Positions 1-9,831 of a stretch of DNA of 64,000 bases are shown piece after piece (position 1 is the first letter of the stretch; each line of letters begins with the position of its first letter). The notes beneath the pieces are model-generated. The model did no database searches. It was not told the origin of the DNA and was given only the letters and a program-made list of their open reading frames with translations. Where the stretch lies: contig NVUX02000076.1 in the NCBI GenBank assembly GCA_002402045.2, positions 88,523-152,522 on the forward strand, read 5' to 3'. This stretch comes from Paracoccaceae bacterium. GTDB lineage: Bacteria; Pseudomonadota; Alphaproteobacteria; Rhodobacterales; Rhodobacteraceae. A program made the translations under genes and the position numbers.

Positions 1-1
1 C

Positions 2-382
2 GTTGGTGCTATCATCACACGGCTGGCCCCCAAGGGAGAGGCCATGGCCTTTTCAGCGGCAGCACTGCTGATGGGCTCGCTCATAGCACTCCCGATTGCA
101 CTGGCGGTTGAAGGCATACCCACAGCTCCCACCCTTCCCGCTTTAGCAGGGATGCTCTACCTCGGGATATTCCCAACGGCGCTGGCCACTATCATGCTGG
201 TTTTCGTCATAAACACCGCAGGCCCACCGTTTCTGGCACTGGTGAATTACCAAGTACCGATTTGGGCCGTGATCATTGGTATGGTGGTGCTAAAAGAGGA
301 CCTGCCAAACAGCTTTATCTGGGCGCTAGGCCTAATCTTGGTGGGCATGGCCGTAGCGCAGATTAAATTGCGAAAAAGATAG
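2..382 (+). CDS. EamA/DMT-family transporter, C-terminal part
   Basis: The frame is open from the window edge, so the gene begins upstream and only about 126 C-terminal residues are visible. They form closely spaced hydrophobic helices separated by short loops and end in a basic tail (LRKR), as in the second EamA repeat of drug/metabolite transporters of the inner membrane. The block reading NYQVPIWAVIIGMVVLKE matches the usual last-but-one helix region, where a Pro is followed by a conserved Glu. An internal ATG at 44 is not a credible start because reading continues upstream of it. The substrate cannot be inferred. The gene converges on murD with only 8 bases between the stop codons. Confidence 0.8.
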   Translation, partial: VGAIITRLAPKGEAMAFSAAALLMGSLIALPIALAVEGIPTAPTLPALAGMLYLGIFPTALATIMLVFVINTAGPPFLALVNYQVPIWAVIIGMVVLKEDLPNSFIWALGLILVGMAVAQIKLRKR

Positions 383-390
383 GCTGGGGT

Positions 391-1764
391 TTATTCCACC
401 AACGCCTCAAACACCTCGCCGCGCTCTTCAAAGCTTTCAAACTGGTCAAAGCTGGCACAGGCAGGGGCGAGAAGTATGGTATCACCTTGTTGAGCGTCGG
501 CTTTGGCGGCAGCAACGGCGGCCTCTAGCGTGCCGGAAATCTCGTGCGGCGTATCGCCAAGCTGCACAGCAAAGCCCTCAGCCGCTTCGCCGATCAGGTA
601 AGCCTTTTTCACAGACGTAAAATCCAGCCCCGAAATTCCGCCAGCTTTGGCTTGCCCCCCCGCAATCCAGAGGATGTTTTTGAAGGCCAGCAGAGATTTC
701 CCCGCAGAATCAGCATTGGTGGCTTTGGAATTGTTAATGAAGGTCACGCCCGCCAGCTCTGCCACTTGCTGGCAGCGGTGGCGCAGGCCGCTATAGCTGG
801 CCATGGCCGCGTCAATCACCTTCGGGGCCAACCCGAGGTGCCGACAGGCCGCATACGCCGCACATGCGTTTTGCTGGTTATGCGCGCCCGGAAGGCCCTG
901 CATTGCGCGCAAATCAATCGCCGCCATTTGCCGCCCTTTGCGCCACTCCACAAGGAAGCCCTTGCGCATAAACACGCTCCAGCCATTGCCCTTAAGCTGG
1001 CGGGTGGTGCTGATTTCAATAACGTTACCACCCTCGCGAATAACATTGCTGAGGAACCGCCCCTCAGGCTCATCCACGCCAATAATCGAACGCTCTGGCA
1101 GGCCTTGGGTAAACAGCCGTTTTTTAGCGGCAAAATAACCACCAATACCATTATGGCGGTCCAGATGGTCTGGCGAGAGATTAAGAAATATCGCAACATC
1201 GGGTTGCAGGGTGCGGGCAAGGTCTGTCTGGTAAGACGAAAGCTCGATCACCGCGACCTCGCCATCAACAGCTTCCTCAAGGCTTAAAACGGCTTTGCCA
1301 ATATTGCCCCCAAGCTGGCTGGGCCGCTTGGCCTGTTGCAAAATGTGGTGCAGCAGCGCCGAGGTCGTCGACTTTCCGTTAGAGCCAGTGATGCAAACAA
1401 TCTTTGGATGGCGATCAAACCCGCCCCATTCGTCAACGGCGAAGGATTGGAAGAATAGGCCAATGTCATTATCAACCGGCACGCCCGCATCCCATGCCGC
1501 CTGAATGGCCTTGTGGGCTTCGGGGTAAAGGTGTGGAATGCCCGGAGAGGTGACCAGAAGATCAAGCGCGGAGGCCTCGCGCGGGCGGGAGAGGTCTTCC
1601 ACCTCAAAGCCTTCAACCTCAGCAAAAGCGCGCGCGGCGGGGTTGTCGTCCCAGCACACGGGGGTAGCGCCACCAGCTTGCAGCGCGGCCGCCGTGGCTA
1701 AGCCAGTGCGCCCAAGGCCAAGCACGCCGACACGTTTGGATTTATAACCTTGAACAGGGATCAT
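391..1764 (-). CDS. murD: UDP-N-acetylmuramoylalanine--D-glutamate ligase MurD
   Basis: Cytoplasmic ATP-dependent Mur ligase that adds D-Glu to UDP-MurNAc-L-Ala. The N-terminal Rossmann-like domain begins [18 protein letters not shown], the usual MurD start, so I use the ATG at 1764 rather than the longer frame to 1806; GAGG lies about 9 bases upstream. The central ATPase shows the P-loop [12 protein letters not shown], and the later NNSKATN motif is typical of MurD. At 457 residues the length is normal. It is the last gene of the minus-strand dcw block, 47 bases after mraY. In many alphaproteobacteria ftsW and murG follow; here a convergent transporter follows instead. Confidence 0.96.
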   Translation of the reverse strand: MIPVQGYKSKRVGVLGLGRTGLATAAALQAGGATPVCWDDNPAARAFAEVEGFEVEDLSRPREASALDLLVTSPGIPHLYPEAHKAIQAAWDAGVPVDNDIGLFFQSFAVDEWGGFDRHPKIVCITGSNGKSTTSALLHHILQQAKRPSQLGGNIGKAVLSLEEAVDGEVAVIELSSYQTDLARTLQPDVAIFLNLSPDHLDRHNGIGGYFAAKKRLFTQGLPERSIIGVDEPEGRFLSNVIREGGNVIEISTTRQLKGNGWSVFMRKGFLVEWRKGRQMAAIDLRAMQGLPGAHNQQNACAAYAACRHLGLAPKVIDAAMASYSGLRHRCQQVAELAGVTFINNSKATNADSAGKSLLAFKNILWIAGGQAKAGGISGLDFTSVKKAYLIGEAAEGFAVQLGDTPHEISGTLEAAVAAAKADAQQGDTILLAPACASFDQFESFEERGEVFEALVE

Positions 1765-1811
1765 TGATTCGCCTCGACTGTAGAGTGGGATTTGATGCTC
1801 CCACAACCCTA

Positions 1812-2894
1812 CTACCGCAGCTTAAGCGTTGCCAGCCCGATCAGCGCCAAAATAAGCGAGATAATCCAAAAGCGGATCACGATCTGGCTTTCGCCCCAGC
1901 CGAGCTTTTCAAAATGGTGGTGGATCGGCGCCATCAAAAATATCCGCTTGCCGGTTTTCTTGTAATAAAGCACCTGAATTACCACGCTGAGCAGCTCCAC
2001 CACAAACAGCCCACCAATGATCGAAAGCACAATCTCGTGCTTGGTCGCCACGGCAATCGCCCCCAGCGCCCCGCCTAAAGCCAAGGAACCGGTATCGCCC
2101 ATAAACACCGCAGCGGGCGGCGCATTATACCACAGAAAGCCCAATCCCCCACCTATGAGCGCCGCAACGAAAATTGTAAGTTCGCCAGTGCCCGCCACAT
2201 AATGCAGCCCGAGATATTCGGTAAAGTCTGTACGGCCCACAAGGTAGGCGATAATGCCAAATGAGGCAGCCGCGATCATAACCGGCATCACCGCTAGCCC
2301 ATCAAGCCCATCGGTAAAATTCACCGCGTTAGCAGAGCCAACGATCACGATCATCACAAACGGAATAAAGAAAAAGCTAAGGTTAATCAGTGTGTCTTTA
2401 AATATCGGAAGTGCCAGCTGGCCCGAAAGCTCTGGAGATTGCAGCCACATCACCCACACGCCCGCAATGGCCGCAATGATAAAGCCAAGCCCAAGCCGGA
2501 TTTTACCTGACACCCCTTTGTGGTTTTGCTTTGAAACCTTCAGGTAATCATCCCAAAAGCCAACCAGTCCAAAGCTATAGGTCACAAACAGCACCATCCA
2601 CACATAGCCATTATCAAGCCGCGCCCAAAGCAGCGTAGACACAAGAATCGCGCCGAGTATCAGCACGCCGCCCATGGTCGGCGTGCCTGCTTTTGCTAAA
2701 ATATGGCTCTCCGGCCCGTCTTCCCGAATAGGCTGGCCCTTGCCCTGCTTGCGTTTCAGCAGGTTTATCAGCGGCTGGCCAAACATGAATCCAAATATCA
2801 GCGCGGTAAAAAACGCGCCGCCCGAGCGGAAGGTGATATATTGGAACAGGTTGAAAAATCCGGCGTCAAACCATTCCGGCAACATATAAAACAT
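1812..2894 (-). CDS. mraY: Phospho-N-acetylmuramoyl-pentapeptide transferase MraY
   Basis: Polytopic inner-membrane enzyme that transfers phospho-MurNAc-pentapeptide to undecaprenyl phosphate to give lipid I. The 360-residue protein is almost entirely transmembrane helices. Visible family motifs are the Asp pair in [22 protein letters not shown], and the His-rich loop [15 protein letters not shown]. The start codon abuts the murF stop (TAG then ATG), so translation is probably coupled. Length and motif order are ordinary for the family. Confidence 0.97.
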   Translation of the reverse strand: MFYMLPEWFDAGFFNLFQYITFRSGGAFFTALIFGFMFGQPLINLLKRKQGKGQPIREDGPESHILAKAGTPTMGGVLILGAILVSTLLWARLDNGYVWMVLFVTYSFGLVGFWDDYLKVSKQNHKGVSGKIRLGLGFIIAAIAGVWVMWLQSPELSGQLALPIFKDTLINLSFFFIPFVMIVIVGSANAVNFTDGLDGLAVMPVMIAAASFGIIAYLVGRTDFTEYLGLHYVAGTGELTIFVAALIGGGLGFLWYNAPPAAVFMGDTGSLALGGALGAIAVATKHEIVLSIIGGLFVVELLSVVIQVLYYKKTGKRIFLMAPIHHHFEKLGWGESQIVIRFWIISLILALIGLATLKLR

Positions 2895-4280
2895 CTAAAA
2901 CTTCCCTTCGGGTTTTTGCTGGCTCTCCGCATCGCTTAGATTCATCAGCGCGTCAATGATTTTCGCCATTTTCATGCCAAGTGAGCCTTTAACCATTACC
3001 ACATCACCCGCCTGAATTTGCCGCCCGATTTGCGCTGCAAGCTCGGATGAAGTTTCCGCCCTAAGGCCTCTGTTCCCGAAAGGTACAGCCGCCATAAGCG
3101 GGCCAACGGTGTGGGTGATATCAATGCCTTCAATCCCGGCCAGTGCAGCGTGGAGCGCAGGCGCGGTTCCACCCAGCTCCAGCATATCCCCCAAAATCGC
3201 AACCTTGCGGCCCGCTTGCTGGGCCAGCGTTTCGAGCGCGGCGCGGGTGCTGGCGGGGTTGGCGTTATAGCTTTCGTTAATCAGGGTGAAATGGCCATCC
3301 AAACCCTTTGGCCCCAGCGGTATTTGCTGGCGCGCCCCCCGCCCCTCAGGCGGATGCCAACTTGCGAGCGCCAGCGTAGCGCGACCCAAATCGGCCTTAA
3401 GCGCGTAAAGCCCCGCCAGCACGCCAACGGCGTTTTGAGCAAGGTGCGCACCTTCACCGCCAAGCTTAAACATAATCTCACCCATCGGGGTGTTGGCCCG
3501 CACCACGGTTGCGCCGTTGCCCACATCACAAGAAAGCAGCCGAAAATCGGCGGTTTTGGACTGGCCGAAAAGCAGGGTTTTGGCGGAGGCGTGTTTGGCG
3601 AGAATGGGTAGGGTTTCAATGTCAGCGTTTAGAATGGCAATGCCGCCAGGCTCCAAACCTTTGAAAATCTCTGCCTTCTCAGCCGCAATTTCTTCAATGT
3701 CGGAAAAAGCCGCAAGGTGGACAGGGGCCACGGTGGTGATAAAAGCCACATGCGGGCGGGCCATTTTCGCCAGCGGTGCAATTTCGCCGGGGTGGTTCAT
3801 GCCAATTTCAATCACAGCAATGTCGGTGTCCACGGGCATCCGCGCCAGTGTAAGCGGCACCCCCTCATGATTATTATAGCTTTTTTCGGCGACGTGAATA
3901 TTGCCCTGCCCTTCAAGCGCCACCCGCAACATCTCTTTGGAGCCGGTTTTACCGACCGAACCGGTAATGGCGATAACGCGGGCATTAGTGCGGGCGCGGG
4001 CAGCAATACCGAGGGCCTCTAGGCCTTTCAGTACGTCTGGCACCAGCAGCAAAGGTGCATTTTTAAGCCCCGCAGGAATGCGGGAAACCAGCGCCGCCAC
4101 TGCACCTTTTTCAAGCGCTTGCGCCACAAAGTCATGGCCGTCACGGCTGGCGGAAAGCGCCACGAAAAGGTCGCCCTTTTCAAGCGTGCGCGTGTCAATG
4201 GATACGCCATTTGCAGCCCAATCTACCGCACAAGTGCCGCCCGTAGCCGCTACGGCTTCGTCGCGGGTCCAGAGGCTCAT
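2895..4280 (-). CDS. murF: UDP-N-acetylmuramoyl-tripeptide--D-alanyl-D-alanine ligase MurF
   Basis: Adds D-Ala-D-Ala to the UDP-MurNAc-tripeptide in the cytoplasm. The P-loop is ITGSVGKTGSKEML (the family norm is GSxGKTTTKE), followed by the HPGEIAPLAKMARP region and NESYNANPAS, which is diagnostic of MurF. Length is 461 residues. Its ATG overlaps the murE stop as ATGA, and its own stop touches the mraY start, so it sits inside one translationally coupled unit. Confidence 0.96.
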   Translation of the reverse strand: MSLWTRDEAVAATGGTCAVDWAANGVSIDTRTLEKGDLFVALSASRDGHDFVAQALEKGAVAALVSRIPAGLKNAPLLLVPDVLKGLEALGIAARARTNARVIAITGSVGKTGSKEMLRVALEGQGNIHVAEKSYNNHEGVPLTLARMPVDTDIAVIEIGMNHPGEIAPLAKMARPHVAFITTVAPVHLAAFSDIEEIAAEKAEIFKGLEPGGIAILNADIETLPILAKHASAKTLLFGQSKTADFRLLSCDVGNGATVVRANTPMGEIMFKLGGEGAHLAQNAVGVLAGLYALKADLGRATLALASWHPPEGRGARQQIPLGPKGLDGHFTLINESYNANPASTRAALETLAQQAGRKVAILGDMLELGGTAPALHAALAGIEGIDITHTVGPLMAAVPFGNRGLRAETSSELAAQIGRQIQAGDVVMVKGSLGMKMAKIIDALMNLSDAESQQKPEGKF

Positions 4281-5764
4281 AGTATCCCCGCGAGCGCGGC
4301 AACCGCCACGCTGGCCTGCTCGGCATCATCAAACGGGAACACATCTGTGCCAATAATCTGGCCGCTTTCATGGCCTTTTCCGGCAATGAGCAGGGTATCA
4401 CCGGGTTGCAGGGCATCAACGGCGCGCAAAATGGCTTCGGCGCGGTCTCCCACTTCTGAGGCCTCCGGGCAGCCCGCCATCACCTCGGCGCGAATGGTCG
4501 CGGCGTTTTCTGTGCGGGGGTTATCGTCTGTCACAAACACCACATCGGCATTGGCGGCGGCGGCAGCGCCCATAAGGGGTCGCTTACCTTTATCACGGTC
4601 ACCACCCGCGCCAAAGGCAACGATAAGACGGCCAAGAACGTGTGGGCGCAAGGCTTGCAGGGCCGTTTCCAGCGCCTCGGGGGTGTGGGCGAAATCTACA
4701 AAAACCGTCGCGCCGCTTGAGCGGGTCGCGGCCAGCTCCATCCGGCCCCGCACGGTTTGCAGGCTCGGCAGTGTTTTGAACACCGCCTCCGGTTCTTCGC
4801 CAATCGCAATCGCCAGCGCGGCGGCCATTAGGGCATTGCTAGCCTGAAAGCCGCCAATGAGGCTGAGGCGGGTGGTGTAAACCGTGCCGCGCCAGCTAAA
4901 GCGCAGGTCTTGGCCGTCACTATCATAGCGGCGGTTTAGGATTTGCATGTCGTTCTCAGTGGCTTCTCCAAGGGTGATAACATGCTGGCCACGGCCCTCA
5001 GCCACCAGCCGCACGGGGGGGCCGAAACTATCATCCATATTAATAACGGCGGTAGCCCCCACGGGCAGAACCCGCGCAAACAGGCCCGCTTTAGCGGCGA
5101 AGTAATCTTCAAAGGTGTGGTGATAATCGAGATGGTCGCGGCTAAGATTGGTAAAGGCGGCGGCCTCCAACGAAACGCCATCAAGGCGGCGCTGCTCAAG
5201 CCCATGGCTTGAGGCCTCCATCGCGGCGTGGGTCACGCCTTGGTCGGCGAGGCTCTTGAGCAGCTTATGCAGCGTGATCGGCTCCGGCGTGGTGTGGCTG
5301 AGCTTGGCGCTCACCGCGCCCTCAACGCCCACCGTGCCAAAATTCACGGCGGCGCGGCCCAGATGCTCTAGGATTTGGCGGTGGAAATTAGCGACAGATG
5401 TTTTGCCATTAGTGCCGGTGATGGCGACCATATGGCGGGGCTGGCCGCTGTAAAAATGAGCAGCGGCAACGCTGAGGGCGGCGCGGGGATCGTCGGCCAG
5501 CAGCACGGGGTAATCAGGGTTATCGAGGATCTCGAGGATCTCGAAACCTTTTGCATCCGTCAGCACGCCGGTTGCGCCCATGCGGAGCGCAAATTTCGCG
5601 AACTCCGCCCCGTGGACATTTACCCCCGGCATGGCGCAAAACAAAAAGCCGTCTTTGGTATCGCGGCTATCTACGCAGAGGCCAGAAAACGCAGGCTCGC
5701 CCTGCCATTGGCCAGCCCTGCTCACCCGCCGCTCTAACCCTAGTTCAGAAAGCGTTTTGGCCAT
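4277..5764 (-). CDS. murE: UDP-MurNAc-L-Ala-D-Glu:meso-diaminopimelate ligase MurE
   Basis: Adds the third stem-peptide residue. The P-loop reads ITGTNGKTSVANF and is followed by the HTTPEP motif. The DDNPRTEN motif carries the DNPR signature of enzymes that use meso-diaminopimelate rather than lysine, as expected for a Gram-negative wall. The length of 495 residues is typical. It lies 7 bases after the ftsI stop and overlaps murF by 4 bases. Confidence 0.96.
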   Translation of the reverse strand: MAKTLSELGLERRVSRAGQWQGEPAFSGLCVDSRDTKDGFLFCAMPGVNVHGAEFAKFALRMGATGVLTDAKGFEILEILDNPDYPVLLADDPRAALSVAAAHFYSGQPRHMVAITGTNGKTSVANFHRQILEHLGRAAVNFGTVGVEGAVSAKLSHTTPEPITLHKLLKSLADQGVTHAAMEASSHGLEQRRLDGVSLEAAAFTNLSRDHLDYHHTFEDYFAAKAGLFARVLPVGATAVINMDDSFGPPVRLVAEGRGQHVITLGEATENDMQILNRRYDSDGQDLRFSWRGTVYTTRLSLIGGFQASNALMAAALAIAIGEEPEAVFKTLPSLQTVRGRMELAATRSSGATVFVDFAHTPEALETALQALRPHVLGRLIVAFGAGGDRDKGKRPLMGAAAAANADVVFVTDDNPRTENAATIRAEVMAGCPEASEVGDRAEAILRAVDALQPGDTLLIAGKGHESGQIIGTDVFPFDDAEQASVAVAALAGIL

Positions 5765-5771
5765 ATTACCC

Positions 5772-7562
5772 TCAGTTGCTGCTCAGAAGAATCGGTGTTT
5801 GAGGTGTTTCATTTCCGGCATTCGGGCGCAAGCCTAACAAGGGCGCGATGCGGCGGATAATTTCAGCGGAAACGGGAACTGCTGTCCAGCCAGCGGTGCG
5901 GCGCTCTTCGCCCAACACATCAATTTTCGGCTCGTCGAGGGAAACCACCAGCACGTATTCTGGGTTGCTCATCGGAAAAGCGGCGGCGAATGTGCCGATA
6001 ACTTTGTCCTCATAATAGGCCCCTTGCGGGTTGGGCTTATCAGCTGAGCCGGTTTTGCCGCCCACATCATAGCCCGCGACCTCACCGAGTGAAGCCGTGC
6101 CACGCACCACCACTTGCCGCAGCATATCGCGCAGCGCGTAGGATGTGCTTTCGGAAATCACGCGGTCATCTTCAGTTGGTAGTTCCACATCATTTAGCAG
6201 GGTTGGCTGCACCCGCAGCCCACCATTGACCATAGCCGCATAGGCAGCCGCAAGATGCACCGGCGTTACGGCAATGCCTTGGCCGTATGATATCGTCATC
6301 GTGCTAATTTCAGACCAGCGGCGGGGCAAAAGCGGGGCTGAGCGGCGGGTTTCGGGCAGCTCTAGCGGTAGCTTTGTGAGCAGGCCAAGCTGGCCAAGGA
6401 AGGCTTGCTGTGCCTCGGCCCCCATGCTGGCTGCCAGCCGTGCTGCGCCCACATTAGAGGAATGCACAATCACATCCCGCAGGCTAAGCCGCGCGCCATA
6501 ATTATGGAAATCGTTGATCTTAAAGCGGTGCCACACCAGCGGGCTACGGGTGTTGATCATGGTATCGGCGTTGGCCGCACCACTTTCTATCGCTTGCGCG
6601 GCCGTGAAAATTTTAAACGTGGAGCCAAGTTCATATGTGCCTTGGGCCGCGCGGTTAAACAGCGGGCTATCGGCAGGGTCGCCGCTTACAGGGGGGCGCG
6701 GGCGGTGGTTTGGGTCAAAATCCGGCAGGGACACCAGCGAGATAATGCGGCCAGTGTTTGCCTCCATCAGCACGCCGGTGGCGGCTTTGGCATTCATCAA
6801 CTGCATACCGCCCTCAAGCACCTGCCTCATGGCAGATTGCACCGTGAGATCAATGGAAAGCTGAAGCGGATTATCGTCATTGGCGGGGTCGCGAAGATAC
6901 TCGTCAAACTCAAGCTCCACACCCGCCGTGCCCACAAGCTCAGCCGAGCGCACGCCCTCAACGCCAAACCGTGTGCCGCCCAAAATATGCGCGGCAAAAG
7001 CACCATTTGGATAGAGCCGCAGCTCGCGTGGGCCTACTTTCAGGCCCGGCTCACCAAGATCAAGCACGGCTTGCTGCTGCTCGGGGGAAAGCTTGCGCTT
7101 AACCCATACAAACTTGCGGTTTCCGGTGAAATCCCGCAGCAGACGGTCGGCGTCCAGATCAGGGAAGATCGCCATGAGGCCGTCAACCGCATTCAGCGGA
7201 TCGGCCATATCTTGCGGCGTGGCATAAAGCGAAGCGGTGCGCAGGTTTGTGGCTAAAATCGCGCCGTTACGGTCTACGATATTGGCACGGGAATTGATGA
7301 TGGCGGCGGCATAACTGCGCGCGCGCGGCTCTTCTGGTTCGGCCATGGCGACCATGCCCATTTTTGCGCCGACCGCCACAAACGCGAGACCAAAGGCGGC
7401 GGCCATGAGGCCAAGGCGCAGTTCGGCACGGCGCTTTTCACGGGTGCGTTGCTTACGCAAGCGCGCGGCACGCTCTTCGGCTTCTACAAGGTTTGGGTCT
7501 TCGCCTTTGGCGCGCGCCTTCAAAATGCGCGGCAGAGGGCGCAGGGGGCGGCGGATATCCAT
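5772..7562 (-). CDS. ftsI: Septal peptidoglycan transpeptidase FtsI (PBP3)
   Basis: Class B penicillin-binding protein that crosslinks septal wall. A basic cytoplasmic tail of about 45 residues precedes one transmembrane helix (about 48-68). A pedestal domain follows, then the transpeptidase domain with all three active-site motifs: STFK in ELGSTFKIF, SSN in VHSSNVGAA, and KTG in GGKTGSADK. The 596 residues fit the family. The start codon overlaps the ftsL stop by one base (TAATG). Confidence 0.96.
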   Translation of the reverse strand: MDIRRPLRPLPRILKARAKGEDPNLVEAEERAARLRKQRTREKRRAELRLGLMAAAFGLAFVAVGAKMGMVAMAEPEEPRARSYAAAIINSRANIVDRNGAILATNLRTASLYATPQDMADPLNAVDGLMAIFPDLDADRLLRDFTGNRKFVWVKRKLSPEQQQAVLDLGEPGLKVGPRELRLYPNGAFAAHILGGTRFGVEGVRSAELVGTAGVELEFDEYLRDPANDDNPLQLSIDLTVQSAMRQVLEGGMQLMNAKAATGVLMEANTGRIISLVSLPDFDPNHRPRPPVSGDPADSPLFNRAAQGTYELGSTFKIFTAAQAIESGAANADTMINTRSPLVWHRFKINDFHNYGARLSLRDVIVHSSNVGAARLAASMGAEAQQAFLGQLGLLTKLPLELPETRRSAPLLPRRWSEISTMTISYGQGIAVTPVHLAAAYAAMVNGGLRVQPTLLNDVELPTEDDRVISESTSYALRDMLRQVVVRGTASLGEVAGYDVGGKTGSADKPNPQGAYYEDKVIGTFAAAFPMSNPEYVLVVSLDEPKIDVLGEERRTAGWTAVPVSAEIIRRIAPLLGLRPNAGNETPQTPILLSSN

Positions 7563-7894
7563 TAGTAGGTCCTCGCCACGATCTGCTGCACGGCCGCGCC
7601 GATTTCATCAAGCGGCATCGGCACTTCGGAGATTTCGGCAAAATGCGAGGCGTCAATCGGCATCAGGCGCAGCTCGGTATAATAGGCCTCAGACAAGGCA
7701 CGCAGGCGCTCGGGGCGATTAAGGTAGGCCCACTCAGCCCCCAAAACCGCAATTGCACTGCGCTCGCGGTTAATCTGGCGTTGCAGGCTCGAAACACGGT
7801 CTTCGGCCTCCTGCACTTGATAATTCACCTTATATGTCCAGCTCGCGACAAAAACGACAAGCACACCGGCGAGAAGATACATAAACGTTTTCAT
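7562..7894 (-). CDS. ftsL: FtsL-like cell division protein
   Basis: Small bitopic protein of 110 residues: a short N-terminus, one transmembrane helix (about residues 4-22), then a heptad-rich segment ([16 protein letters not shown] and onward) suited to coiled-coil pairing with FtsB, and a short C-terminal region with [13 protein letters not shown]. That LxxPxRL pattern is typical of FtsL proteins. Sequence conservation in FtsL is weak, so the call rests mainly on topology and on its place between rsmH and ftsI. It overlaps rsmH by ATGA and ftsI by TAATG. Confidence 0.88.
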   Translation of the reverse strand: MKTFMYLLAGVLVVFVASWTYKVNYQVQEAEDRVSSLQRQINRERSAIAVLGAEWAYLNRPERLRALSEAYYTELRLMPIDASHFAEISEVPMPLDEIGAAVQQIVARTY

Positions 7895-8862
7895 AATATG
7901 CCGCCTTTGCTCAGGTCAAATTTCGGGATGCCGATATCGTCGGGGTCGGTGAAAGCCGCTGGGGCCTCGAGCCGCCGCGCAATGCGCAGTCGGGCCGAGC
8001 GGGCGCGCGGGTTGGCGGCGCATTCCTCGGGCGTGGCCTCTATCGCTTTGCGGGTAATCCTTTCAAAACGCGGAGTATCGGCCTCGGTTTCGGGCGCATA
8101 GCGGTTGGCGCGCGGCGCGTTGCCCGAGCGGATTTGCATGAAGCGTTTGACCATGCGGTCTTCCAGCGAGTGGAACGTAACGACCACCAGCAAGCCGCCC
8201 GGCTTAAGGGCTGCCTCTGCCGCCACCAGCCCGCGAGCCAGCTCTCCCAACTCGTCATTCACCGCAATGCGCAGGGCTTGAAAGCTGCGCGTTGCAGGGT
8301 GCGGCTGATTAGGCTTGGGGTATGGCAGGTTTTTCTTGATAATATCAGCAAGTTGCAAGGTGGTGGAAATGGGCGCATCTTTGCGTGCTGCCACAATCCC
8401 CCGCGCAATCCGGCGGGATCTCCGCTCTTCGCCGAAGCGAAAAAGGATGTCCGCAATCATGTCTTCAGAGGCACGGTTAACCACATCCGCCGCCGATGGC
8501 CCGCTTTGGGACATCCGCATATCCAGCGGCCCGTCGCGCATAAAGGAAAACCCCCGTGCGCCTTCGTCAATTTGCATTGAAGACACGCCGATATCGAGTA
8601 CTACGCCATCCAGCGGCACATCGGCCAGCTGGTCCAGCTCACCAAAGCGGCCCTGAATAAGCTCAATGCCCTCAGGCACGTCGGCGCGGGCAATCACGTC
8701 TGGGTCTTGGTCAATGCCAATCACACGCGCGGCCCCTGCCGCCATGAGCCCACGGCTGTAGCCGCCAAAGCCATAGGTGCCATCAAGCCACACGCCATTA
8801 ACCGGCGCACATTGGGCCAGAATTGGCTCTAATAGCACCGGAATATGGGGGGCTGCCAGCAT
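7891..8862 (-). CDS. rsmH: 16S rRNA (cytosine-N4)-methyltransferase RsmH (MraW)
   Basis: S-adenosylmethionine-dependent enzyme that methylates C1402 of 16S rRNA. The N-terminus [10 protein letters not shown] and the SAM loop [14 protein letters not shown] are the family hallmarks. [18 protein letters not shown] follows, and the C-terminal [12 protein letters not shown] motif is intact. At 323 residues it is full length. Its start lies 2 bases after the mraZ stop. Confidence 0.97.
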   Translation of the reverse strand: MLAAPHIPVLLEPILAQCAPVNGVWLDGTYGFGGYSRGLMAAGAARVIGIDQDPDVIARADVPEGIELIQGRFGELDQLADVPLDGVVLDIGVSSMQIDEGARGFSFMRDGPLDMRMSQSGPSAADVVNRASEDMIADILFRFGEERRSRRIARGIVAARKDAPISTTLQLADIIKKNLPYPKPNQPHPATRSFQALRIAVNDELGELARGLVAAEAALKPGGLLVVVTFHSLEDRMVKRFMQIRSGNAPRANRYAPETEADTPRFERITRKAIEATPEECAANPRARSARLRIARRLEAPAAFTDPDDIGIPKFDLSKGGIL

Positions 8863-8864
8863 GT

Positions 8865-9341
8865 CTATGCCTCTTTGCGGGGGTTAAGAAGGATGAAGGG
8901 GTTCTTGCCTTCGCCATCATCATCTAAGCTATCGTAATAAATATCATGATCCCAAATTTGCAGATGGTCATCAGAGCCGACAAACACAGCATTGTCGCCG
9001 ATATTAAAGCGCTCACGAATATCCTTACGCAGGATCATCCGGCCATTATCATCCATCTGGATAAGCGTAGCGGCCTGAATAAGTGCCTTGGAGGCGTCGT
9101 CTTTATCGCTGCCGTACGGCATCTTGGAAATCTTCTTGCGCATTTTCTTATAGGCCTTCAGCGTAAAGCCCCGCGCGCAATGCTCGTGGGATTTGGAATG
9201 CACCAAAACCATGTGGGGGTTTTTGCCATCAATACAATCAGGGTCCTCCAAGGCAAGCACGGCACGATGAGCGGCGGGTAAGGAAACCCGCCCTTTCTTA
9301 TCGACCTTACTGGTCAGCTGGTCAAAGAAACCTAGCTCCAC
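8865..9341 (-). CDS. mraZ: Transcriptional regulator MraZ
   Basis: MraZ folds as two swapped-hairpin AbrB-like repeats, assembles into rings, and represses the promoter of its own cell-wall/division cluster. The start is the GTG at 9341 (then GAG CTA GGT), preceded at 6 bases by AGGAGT (9348-9353 on the complementary strand). The protein begins [20 protein letters not shown], and the second repeat carries [19 protein letters not shown]. It has 158 residues and is the first gene of the dcw operon. Confidence 0.95.
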   Translation of the reverse strand: MELGFFDQLTSKVDKKGRVSLPAAHRAVLALEDPDCIDGKNPHMVLVHSKSHEHCARGFTLKAYKKMRKKISKMPYGSDKDDASKALIQAATLIQMDDNGRMILRKDIRERFNIGDNAVFVGSDDHLQIWDHDIYYDSLDDDGEGKNPFILLNPRKEA

Positions 9342-9386
9342 CTGCCTACTCCTAATTTCTGCCCCTCAAAACGAGTTGCGGACCGT

Positions 9387-9432
9387 GTCTGCCCAACACG
9401 ATCCGCTTCTGTCCCGTTCGGGTATGCCCAAC
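9387..9432 (-). promoter_or_regulatory. Candidate MraZ-binding repeats upstream of mraZ
   Basis: On the mraZ coding strand, GTTGGGCATAC (9432-9422) and GTTGGGCAGAC (9397-9387) are direct repeats matching at 10 of 11 bases, spaced 35 bases start to start. MraZ proteins are known to bind TGGG-containing direct repeats in the leader of their own operon. Both repeats lie within 100 bases upstream of the mraZ GTG, so autoregulation is plausible. The spacing is longer than the roughly 10-base repeat period described for other MraZ boxes, so this remains tentative. Confidence 0.4.
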
Positions 9433-9775
9433 TGCGTAAATCTGTTTCTGCTCGTTTCGCGTCGGATCTTTTTTCTGTACGGGAGGAAAGCGGCTGCCTG
9501 TATGAACCTGCCTAAATTTTTTTAGTGCTTAATCATAAACCGCTGTTCTTCCGTGCAATCTGGATAGCACAACGACACATGCCTAGCAATACCCCAATTA
9601 GCCCGAAAAAGCCACCAAGGCTCATTATAGCTGCTCAGAAAGCTGGTAATAACTCCAAAAACCACACCTTGTTGCGAAAAAAGAAAGGAAGAGCACTACA
9701 TATAGTAAGTGGCTTTTTTAGGCATTTTTTCCCGGCTTTCTCACAATTCTTGCAATCACGAAGCTTTCGGCTCCT

Positions 9776-9787
9776 GAATCATGATTC
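9776..9787. promoter_or_regulatory. 12-base palindrome at the 5' end of the TruA-kinase gene
   Basis: GAATCATGATTC is a perfect palindrome. It covers an in-frame ATG at 9781 that could be an alternative start of the kinase. If translation begins at 9832 instead, the palindrome would sit in the leader as a possible operator. No regulator can be assigned. Confidence 0.25.
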
Positions 9788-9831
9788 GTTTTGGCCTTGA
9801 CCGCAAGGAAAATCAGCTTAGAACCCTAGAA

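Larger units (their letters stand above)
9342..9831. other. Divergent intergenic region between mraZ and the TruA-kinase gene
   Basis: About 490 bases with no convincing gene. The mraZ-proximal half holds the mraZ ribosome-binding site and two copies of a GTTGGGCA-type repeat. The kinase-proximal half is AT-rich, with T- and A-runs around 9515-9525 and 9690-9735, and ends with the 12-base palindrome GAATCATGATTC at 9776-9787. A short frame at 9525-9800 has no ribosome-binding site and no protein-like composition. Promoters for both directions must lie here, but I cannot place convincing -35/-10 pairs. Confidence 0.5.

Noticed and set aside
9525..9800. Small frame in the mraZ-kinase gap
   Set aside because: No ribosome-binding site, basic low-quality composition, and it overlaps the probable regulatory region.
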